Shown: positions 1-9,018, numbered from the stretch's first letter. The stretch is DNA of 64,000 nucleotides from CAILHX01 sp964511385 (GCA_964511385.1 CAZEFE010000004.1:124001-188000); one strand, 5' to 3'. Translations and numbers: made by a program. The notes: generated from the sequence alone by a model not told the origin.

Positions 1-461
1 TCGCCGTTTTCAGCCAGTTTTTCCGCCCAGTTGAGCGCTTCTTTGTAGTTGGGCGGGGTGTCGTAGCCGTTGTAGAGTTTGATCGCCAGCAGTTTTTGCG
101 CATCGGGTTGCCCGGCCTTGGCGGCTTTGCGCAGCCAGCGCAGGGCTTGTGCGGTATCCCTGGGGATGCCGCGGCCGTAGTTGTAGCGGCTGGCGAGTTC
201 AAACTGGGCGGTGAGATCGTCGGTGTTGGCTTTATCCAGCAGTTGGTTGAGCGGCAGTTGGTCGTACTTGGTTTTTTTCGGCGGTTCTTCGACCGGTTTT
301 TTCTTTGGGGCGGGGCTTTCGCGCATGTCGCCCTGGATGGTGTTGATGACGTCGTAGCCGCTGTCGGCGGGCGCCGGGGCATCTGCCGCGGTGGCAGGCA
401 GGCCTTGGGCGGCGCTCAAAGTGAGGGCGGCGAGGAGTGCAGGGAGTAAATGTTTGCGCAT
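1..461 (-). CDS. Sel1-repeat (TPR-like) exported protein, 3' part cut by window edge
   Basis: Read from ATG at 461 towards position 1, the frame stays open for 153 codons and leaves the window, so the C-terminus is missing. The product starts with a signal peptide (MRKHLLPALLAALTLSAAQG) followed by a low-complexity Pro/Lys linker (residues about 45-65). Then come Sel1-like repeats, visible as AQFELASRYNYGRGIP, TAQALRWLRKAAKAGQPDAQ and NYKEALNWAEKLAENG. Sel1 repeats form alpha-alpha solenoids that mediate protein contacts, usually in the envelope. A specific partner cannot be named. The gene is divergent from the ferredoxin gene with about 45 bp between them. Confidence 0.8.
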   Translation of the reverse strand, partial: MRKHLLPALLAALTLSAAQGLPATAADAPAPADSGYDVINTIQGDMRESPAPKKKPVEEPPKKTKYDQLPLNQLLDKANTDDLTAQFELASRYNYGRGIPRDTAQALRWLRKAAKAGQPDAQKLLAIKLYNGYDTPPNYKEALNWAEKLAENG

Positions 462-505
462 GATGGTTGGGTTCGCGGTAGCTGGGTTATAGTGGCCGAA
501 AAGTG

Positions 506-793
506 ATGGTATCAATTCAAAAAATGCGTCCCGAAGTCATTATTGTCTGTGTTCGCCACCGCGCTAACCCCGATGTGCCGTCATGCGGCGCACGCGGGGC
601 GGAGGCCATTGCCGGGCGGCTGTCGCAAGAGCTTGAAGCACGAGGCTTGCCGCTGCGGCTGGAGCGTTTCGATTGCCTGGGCAAATGCGAGCTTGGGCCT
701 AATCTCAAAATTTCTCCCGGTGGGGATTTCTGCCACGGCGTTACCCTGGAATCCATTCCGCAGTTGCTGGAACAAATCGCTTCGACGCTGTGA
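506..793 (+). CDS. (2Fe-2S) thioredoxin-like ferredoxin domain protein
   Basis: A 95-residue protein with the four-cysteine layout of thioredoxin-like [2Fe-2S] ferredoxins: a Cys in VIIVCVRHRANPDVPSCGARG, a second 12 residues later, then DCLGKCELGPN. The HGVT segment near the C-terminus also fits this family, which is related to the NuoE fold. It probably carries a 2Fe-2S cluster; the electron partner is unknown. Starts are ambiguous: GTG at 503, ATG at 506 and ATG at 524 are all in frame and none has a good ribosome binding site; 506 was chosen. It converges with the HD-GYP gene downstream. Confidence 0.75.
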   Translation: MVSIQKMRPEVIIVCVRHRANPDVPSCGARGAEAIAGRLSQELEARGLPLRLERFDCLGKCELGPNLKISPGGDFCHGVTLESIPQLLEQIASTL

Positions 794-812
794 GCTTGCA
801 TCTGCGCCATCC

Positions 813-2438
813 TCAGGGCGTGTAGCCAGGAATTTTGGAGGTGTCGACTTCGTCGATCTGGTCCGGTTCCAGGAACTGCTTGGCGTATTGCAGGTAGATT
901 TTTTCACGGATGAACAGGTCGAACAGGTCCGGGTCGACGTGGTTGTCCAGCTTCATCTTGCCGAGGATGAACAGCGATTCGGACAGCGTCTTGGCTTTTT
1001 TGTATGGCCGGTCGCGCGCGGTGAGCGCTTCAAAGATGTCGGCAATACCCATGATGCGGGCGGGAATGGACATCTGCTCGCGCGTCAAGCCGCGTGGATA
1101 GCCTTTGCCGTCCATGCGCTCGTGGTGGCCGCCGGCGTATTCCGGAACGCGTTTGAGGGCCTTGGGGTAGGGCAGCGATTCCAGCATGTTGATGGTGACC
1201 ACGATGTGGTTGTTGATGATTTCGCGCTCTTCGTTGGTGAGCGTGCCGCGGGCGATGTTGAGGTTGTAGATTTCGTTTTCGCTGAGGAATGGCACGCGCT
1301 CGCCCTTGTCGTTGACGTAGGTGTAAGCGCCGATGCTACGCACGCGGTCCTGGTGTTCCTGCGTCATGAATTCACCGCCGATGTTGGCCTTGCGGATAAA
1401 TTCGCGGTCGTCGTCGAGTTGTTCCTTGTAGGCGCGCAGTTGGACTTCCATTGACGGGAGGCGGTCTGGACGGCCTTTTTGCAGGGCTTCGACCTGCTTG
1501 CGCAGCATTTCGATTTCAGCCTGGGCCTTGAGTACCTCGAAGCGGCTGTCGACCAGTTCGATGCGGTCAAAAATGGTGGCCAGCTTGGTGGCTTTGTCCA
1601 CTACGTATTCCGGGGTGGTGACCTTGCCGCAATCATGCAGCCATGCGGCAATGCGGAGTTCGTACAGTTCCTTTTCCGACATCGTGAAGTCAGCCAGTGG
1701 GCCGGCTTTGGTTTCGACCGCGGATTTGGCCAGCATCATGGCCATTTCCGGCACGCGCCGGCAGTGGCCACCGGTATAGGGCGATTTTTCGTCGATTGCG
1801 TCAGCGATCAGGGTGATGAACGATTCGAACAGCGCTTTCAGGCCTTCGATCAGGTTATGGTTGGTGAGCGCTACCGCGGCTTGCGAAGCGAGCGATTCAA
1901 CCAGTTGCTGGTTTTCGGCGGAAAACGGAATGACGTCCGTGGTGCCCGGCGTCTGTGCGTTCAGCAATTGCAGTACCCCGATGATTTCATTTTCATGATT
2001 TTTCATCGGGATGGTGAGGAACGACTTGGAACGGTAGCCGGTGTTGGCGTCAAACTTGCGCGTGCCGGAAAAGTCGAAGCCTTCTTCTTCGTAGGCATCG
2101 GCAATGTTGACGGTTTTGTCGTTGATCACCGAATAGGCCGCTACCATGTTGGTGTTGGGCGAGCCGTCCTCGCGGTAGAGCGGTAACGGGGGAAACGGGA
2201 TATCCTTGCCGGTGGTGCCGCCCATGGCGATATGCAGCGAATCCGTGCGCATGATTTCGAATTTGAGCTTGTTGTCGTCAGTGACCGTGTACAGGGTTCC
2301 GCCATCAGCGTTGGCGATTTCCTTGGCACCCAGCAAAATCATCTCCAGCAGGCGTTTGGTGTCCCGCTCCGAGGACAAGGCCACGCCAATGCGGTTAAGC
2401 CTGGCAATGTTTTCCAGCGTTTTTTTTGGGTCTGACAT
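813..2438 (-). CDS. GAF domain plus HD-GYP domain phosphodiesterase (c-di-GMP type)
   Basis: A 541-residue cytoplasmic protein. Residues about 20-195 form a GAF sensor domain (TGYRSKSFLTIPMKN, GVLQLLNAQ). Residues about 203-520 form an HD-GYP domain with intact signature residues: H225 (GGHCRRV), H268-D269 (WLHDCGK), H411, and HHERMDGKGYP at 438-448. HD-GYP proteins with this set hydrolyse cyclic di-GMP. Between the HD pair and H411 lie about 140 residues, far more than in compact HD-GYP proteins. The insert contains a charged, heptad-like stretch (about 295-355) likely to be a coiled coil. This contrasts with the three HD-GYP-like proteins at 13.3-16.8 kb, which have lost the HD pair. Confidence 0.9.
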   Translation of the reverse strand: MSDPKKTLENIARLNRIGVALSSERDTKRLLEMILLGAKEIANADGGTLYTVTDDNKLKFEIMRTDSLHIAMGGTTGKDIPFPPLPLYREDGSPNTNMVAAYSVINDKTVNIADAYEEEGFDFSGTRKFDANTGYRSKSFLTIPMKNHENEIIGVLQLLNAQTPGTTDVIPFSAENQQLVESLASQAAVALTNHNLIEGLKALFESFITLIADAIDEKSPYTGGHCRRVPEMAMMLAKSAVETKAGPLADFTMSEKELYELRIAAWLHDCGKVTTPEYVVDKATKLATIFDRIELVDSRFEVLKAQAEIEMLRKQVEALQKGRPDRLPSMEVQLRAYKEQLDDDREFIRKANIGGEFMTQEHQDRVRSIGAYTYVNDKGERVPFLSENEIYNLNIARGTLTNEEREIINNHIVVTINMLESLPYPKALKRVPEYAGGHHERMDGKGYPRGLTREQMSIPARIMGIADIFEALTARDRPYKKAKTLSESLFILGKMKLDNHVDPDLFDLFIREKIYLQYAKQFLEPDQIDEVDTSKIPGYTP

Positions 2439-2556
2439 GTTTTAGCTCACCTTGCTGATCCAGCACGGAACCTGGTTCCGGAGACTTTATTTTCAACAAG
2501 CGCAAGATTGGCGCAAAGCCGCGCTTACGTCAACAGGCAAGCGCGGCTGCGTGTGG

Positions 2557-3039
2557 TTACTTGCGCTTGCGGCTGGCTTCGTCCGGGCGCAGGTCTGCGG
2601 CCAGGTGGTCCAGCACGCCGTTGACGTATTTGTGGCCGTCAGCGCCGCCGTAACGTTTTGCCAGCTCAATGCCTTCGTTGATGACAACGCGGTAGGGAAT
2701 GCTGGGGTCGAACGCCAGTTCGTAGGCGGCAATACACAGGATGGCATGTTCGACCGGGCTCAGTTCTTCGATTTTGCGATCGACGAACTGACCCAGCTTC
2801 AGGTGCAGGCCATCCAGGTTTTCCAGTACGCCGTGCAGCAGGCGGGTGCAGTAGCCCTGGTCTGCACGGGCAAACGTGGCATCTTCGGTGAGCTGGGGCA
2901 GGATGCTTTTTTCAGCATTGCCGCTCAGGAAATACTGGTACAGGCCTTTCAGCACCAACTCCCGGGACAGCCGGCGGTTGCCATTGCTTTTGGATGGAGT
3001 CGCCTCGGTCGAGGCTGCTTTGCTTAGGGTTTCGCTCAT
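2557..3039 (-). CDS. nusB: transcription antitermination factor NusB
   Basis: A 160-residue all-helical NusB. Visible family features are the N-terminal SRELVLKGLYQYFLSG helix, SPVEHAILCIAAYEL, and the C-terminal YRVVINEGIELAKRYGGADGHKYVNGVLDHL. NusB binds boxA RNA together with NusE (S10) and takes part in rRNA antitermination. Its ATG overlaps the ribH stop in an ATGA arrangement, so it is translationally coupled to ribH, the usual order in proteobacteria. The N-terminus carries a Ser/Lys-rich extension of about 20 residues. Confidence 0.95.
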   Translation of the reverse strand: MSETLSKAASTEATPSKSNGNRRLSRELVLKGLYQYFLSGNAEKSILPQLTEDATFARADQGYCTRLLHGVLENLDGLHLKLGQFVDRKIEELSPVEHAILCIAAYELAFDPSIPYRVVINEGIELAKRYGGADGHKYVNGVLDHLAADLRPDEASRKRK

Positions 3040-3485
3040 AGATGCCTTAATAAGTTTGCCATTTCAACGGCGACCCGCGCGGCTTCCGCGCCTTTGACCG
3101 ACATGCGGGCCAGTGCCTGGTCGTCGTTTTCCGTGGTGAGGATGCCATTGGCGATCGGGATGCCGGTTTCCAGCTGTACTTCCGTGATGCCGCTGGCGGA
3201 TTCGTTGGCGACAATTTCAAAGTGATAGGTTTCGCCGCGAATGACGGCGCCGAGTACGATCAAGGCGTCGTAGTGGCGGCTTTTTGCCATTTTCAGCAGC
3301 AGCAAGGATGTTTCCAGCGCGCCGGGCACGGTGGCCAGCGTGATGTCGTGATCGGCGACACCCAGTTTGTACAGTTCGGCCGTGCAGGCGGACAACAGGC
3401 CATCACCGATGTTCTGGTTGAAGCGAGACTGCACGATGCCGATACGCATGGAGTGCCCGGAGAGGTCTTGTTCCAGTGTTTTCAT
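3036..3485 (-). CDS. ribH: 6,7-dimethyl-8-ribityllumazine synthase
   Basis: A 149-residue protein of usual RibH length. It condenses 5-amino-6-ribitylamino-uracil with dihydroxybutanone phosphate in the penultimate step of riboflavin synthesis. Diagnostic stretches are IGIVQSRFN, VPGALETSLL, ALIVLGAVIRGETYHFEIV with the catalytic His, and GILTTENDDQAL. It is followed by nusB with a 4-bp overlap. No other rib gene lies in this window. No FMN riboswitch was seen upstream; the next gene begins only 15 bp away. Confidence 0.95.
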   Translation of the reverse strand: MKTLEQDLSGHSMRIGIVQSRFNQNIGDGLLSACTAELYKLGVADHDITLATVPGALETSLLLLKMAKSRHYDALIVLGAVIRGETYHFEIVANESASGITEVQLETGIPIANGILTTENDDQALARMSVKGAEAARVAVEMANLLRHL

Positions 3486-3500
3486 GGGTGAGTGCTTTCC

Positions 3501-4073
3501 TTAGTTGTTTTGCCAGCGCCTGGCGTGAGAAAAATGCTGGCGCCAGTTGTCCTGGTAGCGTTGCGCCAGCGGGTGGTTGCCACGAATCAGCAGCAGGTTT
3601 TCTGCATTCTTGAACTGTGCTGCAAAAGTGAAATTATAACTCCCTGTGATGACAACAACATCAGGAGTTCCTGCATCGATTACCATCACCTTGTTGTGCG
3701 CGCTCTGGTGCTCGCCATCCAGCCACACCGGAACGCCGGCATTCGCCATTAGGGAAATCTTTTCGCCGGTGATGCGCCGGGTTTGTTCCTGGTCGGCAAT
3801 CAGTTTGACGTCAACGCCGCGCTTGTGGGCGGCGATCAATGCCTGGGCAATGTCTTTATGGGTGAAGGAGAACGCCTGCACCAGGATCTGCGTGCGGGCG
3901 CGGGTGACGGCACTGATGATCAGTCCCGCGACATCCTGTTCTGGTGAAAACGCAACTTCGATGGTGCCGCTGGCCGCGAGGGCGCGGCTCGGTTCGCCAC
4001 TCTGGAACGCCTGCGCGGGAAGGCTTGCGACCAGCAGCCAACAAGCGGCTAAAAAGCCGCTTTTACGCAACAT
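3501..4073 (-). CDS. secreted phospholipase D-family (Nuc-like) endonuclease
   Basis: A 190-residue protein with a signal peptide (LAACWLLVASLPAQA). It has one HKD motif, HNKVMVIDAG (His-x-Lys-x4-Asp), followed by GSYNFTFAAQFKNAENLL. A single HKD per chain and this length fit the Nuc/PLD6-type dimeric endonucleases rather than two-HKD phospholipases. The product probably acts in the periplasm or outside the cell on nucleic acid, but phospholipid as substrate cannot be excluded. Its start overlaps the 3' end of clpA by 11 bp, so it may be co-transcribed with clpS-clpA although the functions have no obvious link. Confidence 0.82.
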   Translation of the reverse strand: MLRKSGFLAACWLLVASLPAQAFQSGEPSRALAASGTIEVAFSPEQDVAGLIISAVTRARTQILVQAFSFTHKDIAQALIAAHKRGVDVKLIADQEQTRRITGEKISLMANAGVPVWLDGEHQSAHNKVMVIDAGTPDVVVITGSYNFTFAAQFKNAENLLLIRGNHPLAQRYQDNWRQHFSHARRWQNN

Positions 4074-6357
4074 TCGCGACGTCGGCTACAGGGCTGGCAG
4101 AGGTTGCATGGTTCTCGAAATCCAGAACCACTTTGTCGTCGGCATCGATGTCCACTGTCACATGGCCGCCATCAGCCAGGCGACCGAACAGCAGTTCGTC
4201 AGCCAGGGCGCGACGGATGGTGTCCTGGATCAGGCGTGCCATGGGGCGCGCGCCCATCAGCGGGTCGAAGCCTTTTTTCGCCAGGAATTCTTTCAGCGCC
4301 GGGGTGAAATTGACGTCCACTTTCTTCTCGTGCAACTGGTCTTCCAGTTGCATCAGGAATTTGTCCACCACGCGCACGATCACGCTGTGGTCGAGTGGTT
4401 TGAACGACACCGTGGCATCCAGGCGGTTCCTGAATTCCGGGGTAAACAAGCGCTTGATTTCCGCCATTTCATCGCCGGCCGCCTTGTTGGCGGTAAAGCC
4501 CATGCTGGTTTTGGATAGTGCTTCAGCACCGGCATTGGTGGTCATGATGATGGTGACGTTGCGGAAATCCGCCTTGCGGCCATTGTTGTCTGTCAGCGTG
4601 CCATGGTCCATCACTTGCAGCAGGATGTTGAAAATATCCGGATGGGCTTTTTCAATCTCGTCCAGCAGCAGCACCGAATACGGCTGCTTGGTGATGGCTT
4701 CGGTGAGCAGGCCGCCCTGTTCAAAGCCGACATAACCCGGCGGCGCGCCAATCAGTCGTGACACGGCATGGCGCTCCATGTATTCCGACATGTCGAAGCG
4801 CACCAGTTCGATCCCCAGGGTATAGGCCAGCTGGCGCGCGACTTCGGTCTTGCCGACGCCGGTAGGCCCGCTGAACAGGAAGGCGCCGATGGGCTTGTGG
4901 GTGTTGCCCAGGCCGCTGCGCGACATCTTGATGGCGGCGGAAAGTGCGTCAATTGCGGCATCTTGGCCAAATACCACGGCTTTCAGGTCGCGGTCCAGCG
5001 TTTTCAGCGCATTGCGGTCGTCGCTGGAAATGTTCTTGGACGGAATGCGCGCAATCTTGGCGATGATGCCCTCGATTTCCTTGTTGCCGATCACTTTCTT
5101 CTGCCGCGACTTGGGCAGGATACGCTGCGCGGCGCCGGCTTCGTCGATCACGTCGATGGCCTTGTCCGGCAGGTGGCGGTCGTTGATGTACTTGGCCGAT
5201 AGTTCTGCGGCGGTAGACAGCGCTGCCGTGGTGTACTTGACGCCATGGTGGGTTTCGAAGCGCGATTTCAGGCCCTTGAGGATTGCCACGGTTTCGTTGA
5301 TCGATGGCTCTGCCACGTCTACTTTCTGGAAGCGGCGGGAAAGTGCGTGATCTTTTTCGAAAATGCCGCGGAATTCCTGATAGGTGGTGGCGCCTATGCA
5401 TTTGAGCTGGCCGTTGGACAGCGCCGGCTTGAGCAGGTTGGAAGCGTCCAGCGTGCCGCCGCTGGCCGCACCGGCGCCAATCAGCGTGTGGATTTCGTCG
5501 ATGAACAGGATCGCATCGCGGTTATCGCTGAGTTTTTTCAGCACGGCTTTCAGGCGCTGCTCAAAGTCGCCGCGGTATTTGGTGCCGGCCAGCAGTGCGC
5601 CCATGTCCAGAGAATAAATGGTCGCGGAGGCCAGGATGTCGGGCACGTCGCCTTCGACGATGCGCCGCGCCAAGCCTTCGGCAATCGCTGTTTTGCCCAC
5701 GCCGGCTTCGCCGACCAGCAGCGGGTTGTTCTTGCGCCGGCGGCACAGGGTCTGGATCACTCGTTCCAACTCCATGTCGCGGCCGATGAGCGGGTCGATC
5801 TTGCCGGCGACGACTTGGGCGTTGAGGTTGAGGGTGTAGTTTTCCAGCGCGCCGGCGGTGCCCTGTTCCTGTTCGGTTTCGGTCTGCTCGCTCTGCGGGC
5901 GCTTGCTGCCGGCGGTGCTTTCCGCCACTTTGGAAATGCCGTGGGAGATGTAGTTGACCACATCGAGCCGGGTGACGCCCTGCTGGTGCAGGAAGAACAC
6001 GGCGTGGGAATCTTTTTCGCCATAAATGGCGACCAGCACGTTGGCGCCGGACACTTCTTTCTTGCCGGAAGACTGCACGTGCAGGATGGCGCGCTGGATC
6101 ACGCGCTGGAAGCCTAGCGTGGGCTGGGTATCCACTTCCTGCGTGCCAGAAATGGTGTGCGTGTGCTCGGCGATGTATTCGGTGAGTTCGCGCCGCAAGG
6201 TTTCAATGTCGGCGCCGCAAGCACGCAGCACTTGGGACGCTGTCGGGTTGTCCAGCATGGCCAGCAGCAAGTGTTCCACGGTAATCAACTCATGGCGTTG
6301 CTGGCGCGCTTCCATGAAGGCGATGTGGAGGGAGACTTCAAGCTCTTGTGCGATCAC
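4063..6357 (-). CDS. clpA: ATP-dependent Clp protease ATP-binding subunit ClpA
   Basis: A 764-residue AAA+ unfoldase of ClpA size. Order of parts: N domain (residues 1-145), a Glu/Gln-rich linker (150-170), D1 with Walker A GEAGVGKT at 216-223 and Walker B ILFIDEIHTL, then D2 with GPTGVGKT, LLLDEIEKAHPD and FTPEFRNRLD. The loop that usually carries IGL for docking on ClpP here reads MGF (TSMGFTANK). ClpA unfolds substrates, including N-degron proteins handed over by ClpS, and threads them into ClpP; clpP is not in this window. It lies 21 bp downstream of clpS. Confidence 0.97.
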   Translation of the reverse strand: MIAQELEVSLHIAFMEARQQRHELITVEHLLLAMLDNPTASQVLRACGADIETLRRELTEYIAEHTHTISGTQEVDTQPTLGFQRVIQRAILHVQSSGKKEVSGANVLVAIYGEKDSHAVFFLHQQGVTRLDVVNYISHGISKVAESTAGSKRPQSEQTETEQEQGTAGALENYTLNLNAQVVAGKIDPLIGRDMELERVIQTLCRRRKNNPLLVGEAGVGKTAIAEGLARRIVEGDVPDILASATIYSLDMGALLAGTKYRGDFEQRLKAVLKKLSDNRDAILFIDEIHTLIGAGAASGGTLDASNLLKPALSNGQLKCIGATTYQEFRGIFEKDHALSRRFQKVDVAEPSINETVAILKGLKSRFETHHGVKYTTAALSTAAELSAKYINDRHLPDKAIDVIDEAGAAQRILPKSRQKKVIGNKEIEGIIAKIARIPSKNISSDDRNALKTLDRDLKAVVFGQDAAIDALSAAIKMSRSGLGNTHKPIGAFLFSGPTGVGKTEVARQLAYTLGIELVRFDMSEYMERHAVSRLIGAPPGYVGFEQGGLLTEAITKQPYSVLLLDEIEKAHPDIFNILLQVMDHGTLTDNNGRKADFRNVTIIMTTNAGAEALSKTSMGFTANKAAGDEMAEIKRLFTPEFRNRLDATVSFKPLDHSVIVRVVDKFLMQLEDQLHEKKVDVNFTPALKEFLAKKGFDPLMGARPMARLIQDTIRRALADELLFGRLADGGHVTVDIDADDKVVLDFENHATSASPVADVANVA

Positions 6358-6378
6358 TTCCAGATACCTCTGTTAATT

Positions 6379-6684
6379 TCAACTCTCAATGACGCATTGC
6401 AACGGGTGCTGCTGTTCGCGTGCCAGGGTGGTCACTTGCCTGACCTTGGTTTCCGCTACATCCAGCGGGTAAATCCCGCAGATGGCGGCGCCTTCATTGT
6501 GAACCTGCAACATCAGGCGCATCGCCTGATCCCGGCTTTTGCCAAAAAATTTCTCCAGTACTTCAACTACAAAATCCATGGGTGTGAAGTCATCATTGAG
6601 CAACTTCACCTTATATAGAGGCGGCGGCACCGGTTTCGTTCCACCGACTTCTGTTTTCAAACGTTCAACGGATTTGGTTGCCAT
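6379..6684 (-). CDS. clpS: ATP-dependent Clp protease adapter protein ClpS
   Basis: A 101-residue adaptor. Core signatures are YKVKLLNDDFTPMDFVVEVLEKFF and AMRLMLQVHNEGAAICGIYPLDVAETKV, which contain the residues that bind N-degron side chains. It delivers N-end-rule substrates to ClpA, encoded directly downstream on the same strand. The short flexible N-terminal tail (first 20 residues) is the part that inserts into ClpA in known homologues. Confidence 0.97.
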   Translation of the reverse strand: MATKSVERLKTEVGGTKPVPPPLYKVKLLNDDFTPMDFVVEVLEKFFGKSRDQAMRLMLQVHNEGAAICGIYPLDVAETKVRQVTTLAREQQHPLQCVIES

Positions 6685-6753
6685 GTTGTTTACCGTACTT
6701 GGCTTTATTTTGGGCTTATTTCAAAATAATTCAAGCCCCGTGGCAAAGGGGGG

Positions 6754-8013
6754 TTAGGGGCGCACCGATACGATCTTGACTACCCGGTCCTGAGTTTGAA
6801 TGATCTCAAGGGTATGCCCGGCAATCTTGAAGCTGGTTCCAGCTTCCGGGATGTCTTCGAAATGTTCCAGCACCAGCCCATTCAGTGTTTTCGGGCCATC
6901 CAGCGGGAAATTGAGTTTCAGCTTGCGGTTGAGTTCGCGTAGCGAGGCTGTGCCATCCACCAGCCAGCCGCCGTCTGCCTGCGGGTGGAATGCCGCGGTA
7001 TGGGTGGGGGATTGCGAGGTGAATTCGCCGACCATTTCTTCCAGGATGTCTTCCAGGGTGATCAGGCCTTTGAGCTGGCCGTATTCATCCACGACCAATG
7101 CCAGCCGCTGCTGTTTTTCCTGGAATTGCTGGAGCTGTGTGTACAACGGCGTGCCGGAAGGCACGAAATAAGGCTCGCTCATGATTTCACTGAGCGATTC
7201 CTTGGTCAGCGCGCCGCTTTTCGCCTGGTGCAGCACGTGGCGGATGTGCAGCACGCCGATGACTTCTTCGGATTGGCCGGAGCGCACGGGGAGGCGGGTG
7301 TGGTGGCTGGTGGCAATCTGCTCGGCGATGGTTTCCGACGGGGCATCAAAATCAATGGTCTCGATCTGGGTGTGGGCGGACATGACATCGTCCACGGTGA
7401 TTTTTTCCAGATCAAACAGGTTGAGCAGAATATTCTGGTGCTGTTGCGGGATAAAGCCACCGGCTTCCTGCACAATGCTGCGCAGTTCTTCCATGGTGAT
7501 GGAGTGCACGGCGCCGGAAAAGTTGGGCTTCAACTGGAGGATGGTGAGGAATCCGCGCACAAATAAGTTGATAAACCAGACTGCAGGGTAGGTGATCTTG
7601 AGTAGCGGATACAGGATGTAACTGCTGGCGATGGCTAGGCGCTCAGGATAAGCCGCCGCAATGACTTTTGGGGAGATTTCACCAAACACCAGAATGGCGA
7701 AAGTTACGGCCAGGGTACCCGTAGCCAGCACCAACTCACCTTCACCAAACAGTTCTACCGCGATAACGGTTACCAGTGTCGCTGATGCGGCATTAGCAAA
7801 GTTGTTGCCTAGCAGGATGACGCCCAGTAGCTTGTCCGTGCGCGCCAGCAGAGTGACGGCCAGCTTTGCTCCGCGATGGCCAGACTTCACCAGATGTTTC
7901 AACCGGTAGCGATTGACGGACATCAGGCTGGTTTCGGCGATCGAGAAGAACGCGCCGATGAGTAGCAGCAATGCCAGCACGGCAAGCTGAAACGATATGG
8001 GGATTCCGTCCAA
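6754..8013 (-). CDS. CNNM/HlyC-CorC family membrane protein (CBS domains)
   Basis: A 419-residue integral membrane protein. Residues 1-150 hold the CNNM (DUF21) transmembrane domain (FFSIAETSLMSVNRYRLKHL, LGNNFANAASATL, FGEISPKVIAAAYPE). A pair of CBS domains follows (VDDVMSAHTQIETID; LALVVDEYGQLKGLITLEDILEEMVGE), then the C-terminal CorC/HlyC transporter-associated domain (DGTASLRELNRKL, TLNGLVLEHFEDIPEAG). Related proteins export or help export Mg2+ and other divalent cations. Which ion it carries here is not visible. It is most like the YfjD/CorB subgroup. Confidence 0.88.
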   Translation of the reverse strand: MDGIPISFQLAVLALLLLIGAFFSIAETSLMSVNRYRLKHLVKSGHRGAKLAVTLLARTDKLLGVILLGNNFANAASATLVTVIAVELFGEGELVLATGTLAVTFAILVFGEISPKVIAAAYPERLAIASSYILYPLLKITYPAVWFINLFVRGFLTILQLKPNFSGAVHSITMEELRSIVQEAGGFIPQQHQNILLNLFDLEKITVDDVMSAHTQIETIDFDAPSETIAEQIATSHHTRLPVRSGQSEEVIGVLHIRHVLHQAKSGALTKESLSEIMSEPYFVPSGTPLYTQLQQFQEKQQRLALVVDEYGQLKGLITLEDILEEMVGEFTSQSPTHTAAFHPQADGGWLVDGTASLRELNRKLKLNFPLDGPKTLNGLVLEHFEDIPEAGTSFKIAGHTLEIIQTQDRVVKIVSVRP

Positions 8014-8036
8014 AAGGATTTTAATCAGTGACTTAA

Positions 8037-8051
8037 GAGACTATCAGTCTC
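8037..8051 (-). terminator. weak hairpin downstream of secF
   Basis: A GAGACT/AGTCTC inverted repeat with a 3-nt loop sits between the secF stop and the next gene. On the minus strand it is followed by TTAAG rather than a long T run, so termination would be weak. Confidence 0.3.
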
Positions 8052-8071
8052 CTTGTTTGAGCACTGCCTTG

Positions 8072-9007
8072 TCAAGGCAATGCTTCAGCGCCTTCCTGTT
8101 TTTTCTCCGGCTTGACCATGTCTTCGCGTGAAATCCCCAGCCACATCACAATCGGGCTGGCGACCAGCACGGAAGAATAGATGCCGAACAGGATGCCGAT
8201 GGTCAGCGCCAGCGCAAAATTGTGCAGCACTTCACCGCCAAAAAACAGCATGGAACACACCATGGTCTGCGTCATGGCGTGGGTGATGATGGTGCGCGAC
8301 ATGGTGCTGGTGATGGCGTTGTTGATGATGTCCGGCACCGTGGCCTTGCGCATCTTGCGGAAGTTTTCACGCACCCGGTCGAACACCACCACCGATTCGT
8401 TGACGGAATATCCCAGCACCGCCAGTATCGCGGCCAGCACGGTGAGGTTGAATTCCCACTGGAAGAAGGCAAAAAAGCCGAGGATGATGACCACGTCGTG
8501 CAGGTTGGCGATAATGGCCGCCACGCCGAATTTCCATTCGAAGCGGAGCGCCAGGTAGCCCATGATGCCGATGGATACCAGCAGCAGAGCCATTGCACCG
8601 TTTTCATACAGTTCTTGCCCGACCTGCGGCCCGACAAACTCGACGCGACGTTTCTCGACCGTTGGATCAACTTGCTTCAGGGTTTCCAGAATGTCCTCGG
8701 ACAGTTTTGCGCTGGATACGCCTTTTTTGACCGGCAGTCGAATCAAGACGTCCTGGCTGGTGCCGAAGTTCTGTACAGAGGCTTCCTTCAGGCCGGAGGC
8801 GTCAATGGCGGTGCGGATTTTGGTCAGGTCGGCGGCATGGGGGTAGGAGACCTCCATGACGGTGCCGCCCGTGAAATCCACGCCCAGGTTCAGGCCTTTG
8901 GTGGCGAGGAAAAAGACGGCGAAAATAAATGTAATCAGCGAAATCGACGTCGTGAGCTTGCCATAGCTCATGAAAGGGATGTCGCGCTTGATTTTGAATA
9001 ATTCCAT
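8072..9007 (-). CDS. secF: protein translocase subunit SecF
   Basis: A 311-residue inner-membrane protein with six predicted transmembrane segments. Family features are NLGVDFTGGTVMEV near the first periplasmic domain, LGYSVNESVVVFDRVRENFR, and TIITHAMTQTMVCSMLFFGGEVLHNFALALTIG. SecF pairs with SecD in the proton-driven SecDF complex that assists late steps of Sec export. It lies 11 bp after secD in the tgt-yajC-secD-secF operon. Confidence 0.97.
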   Translation of the reverse strand: MELFKIKRDIPFMSYGKLTTSISLITFIFAVFFLATKGLNLGVDFTGGTVMEVSYPHAADLTKIRTAIDASGLKEASVQNFGTSQDVLIRLPVKKGVSSAKLSEDILETLKQVDPTVEKRRVEFVGPQVGQELYENGAMALLLVSIGIMGYLALRFEWKFGVAAIIANLHDVVIILGFFAFFQWEFNLTVLAAILAVLGYSVNESVVVFDRVRENFRKMRKATVPDIINNAITSTMSRTIITHAMTQTMVCSMLFFGGEVLHNFALALTIGILFGIYSSVLVASPIVMWLGISREDMVKPEKKQEGAEALP

Positions 9008-9018
9008 TTTTTATATCC

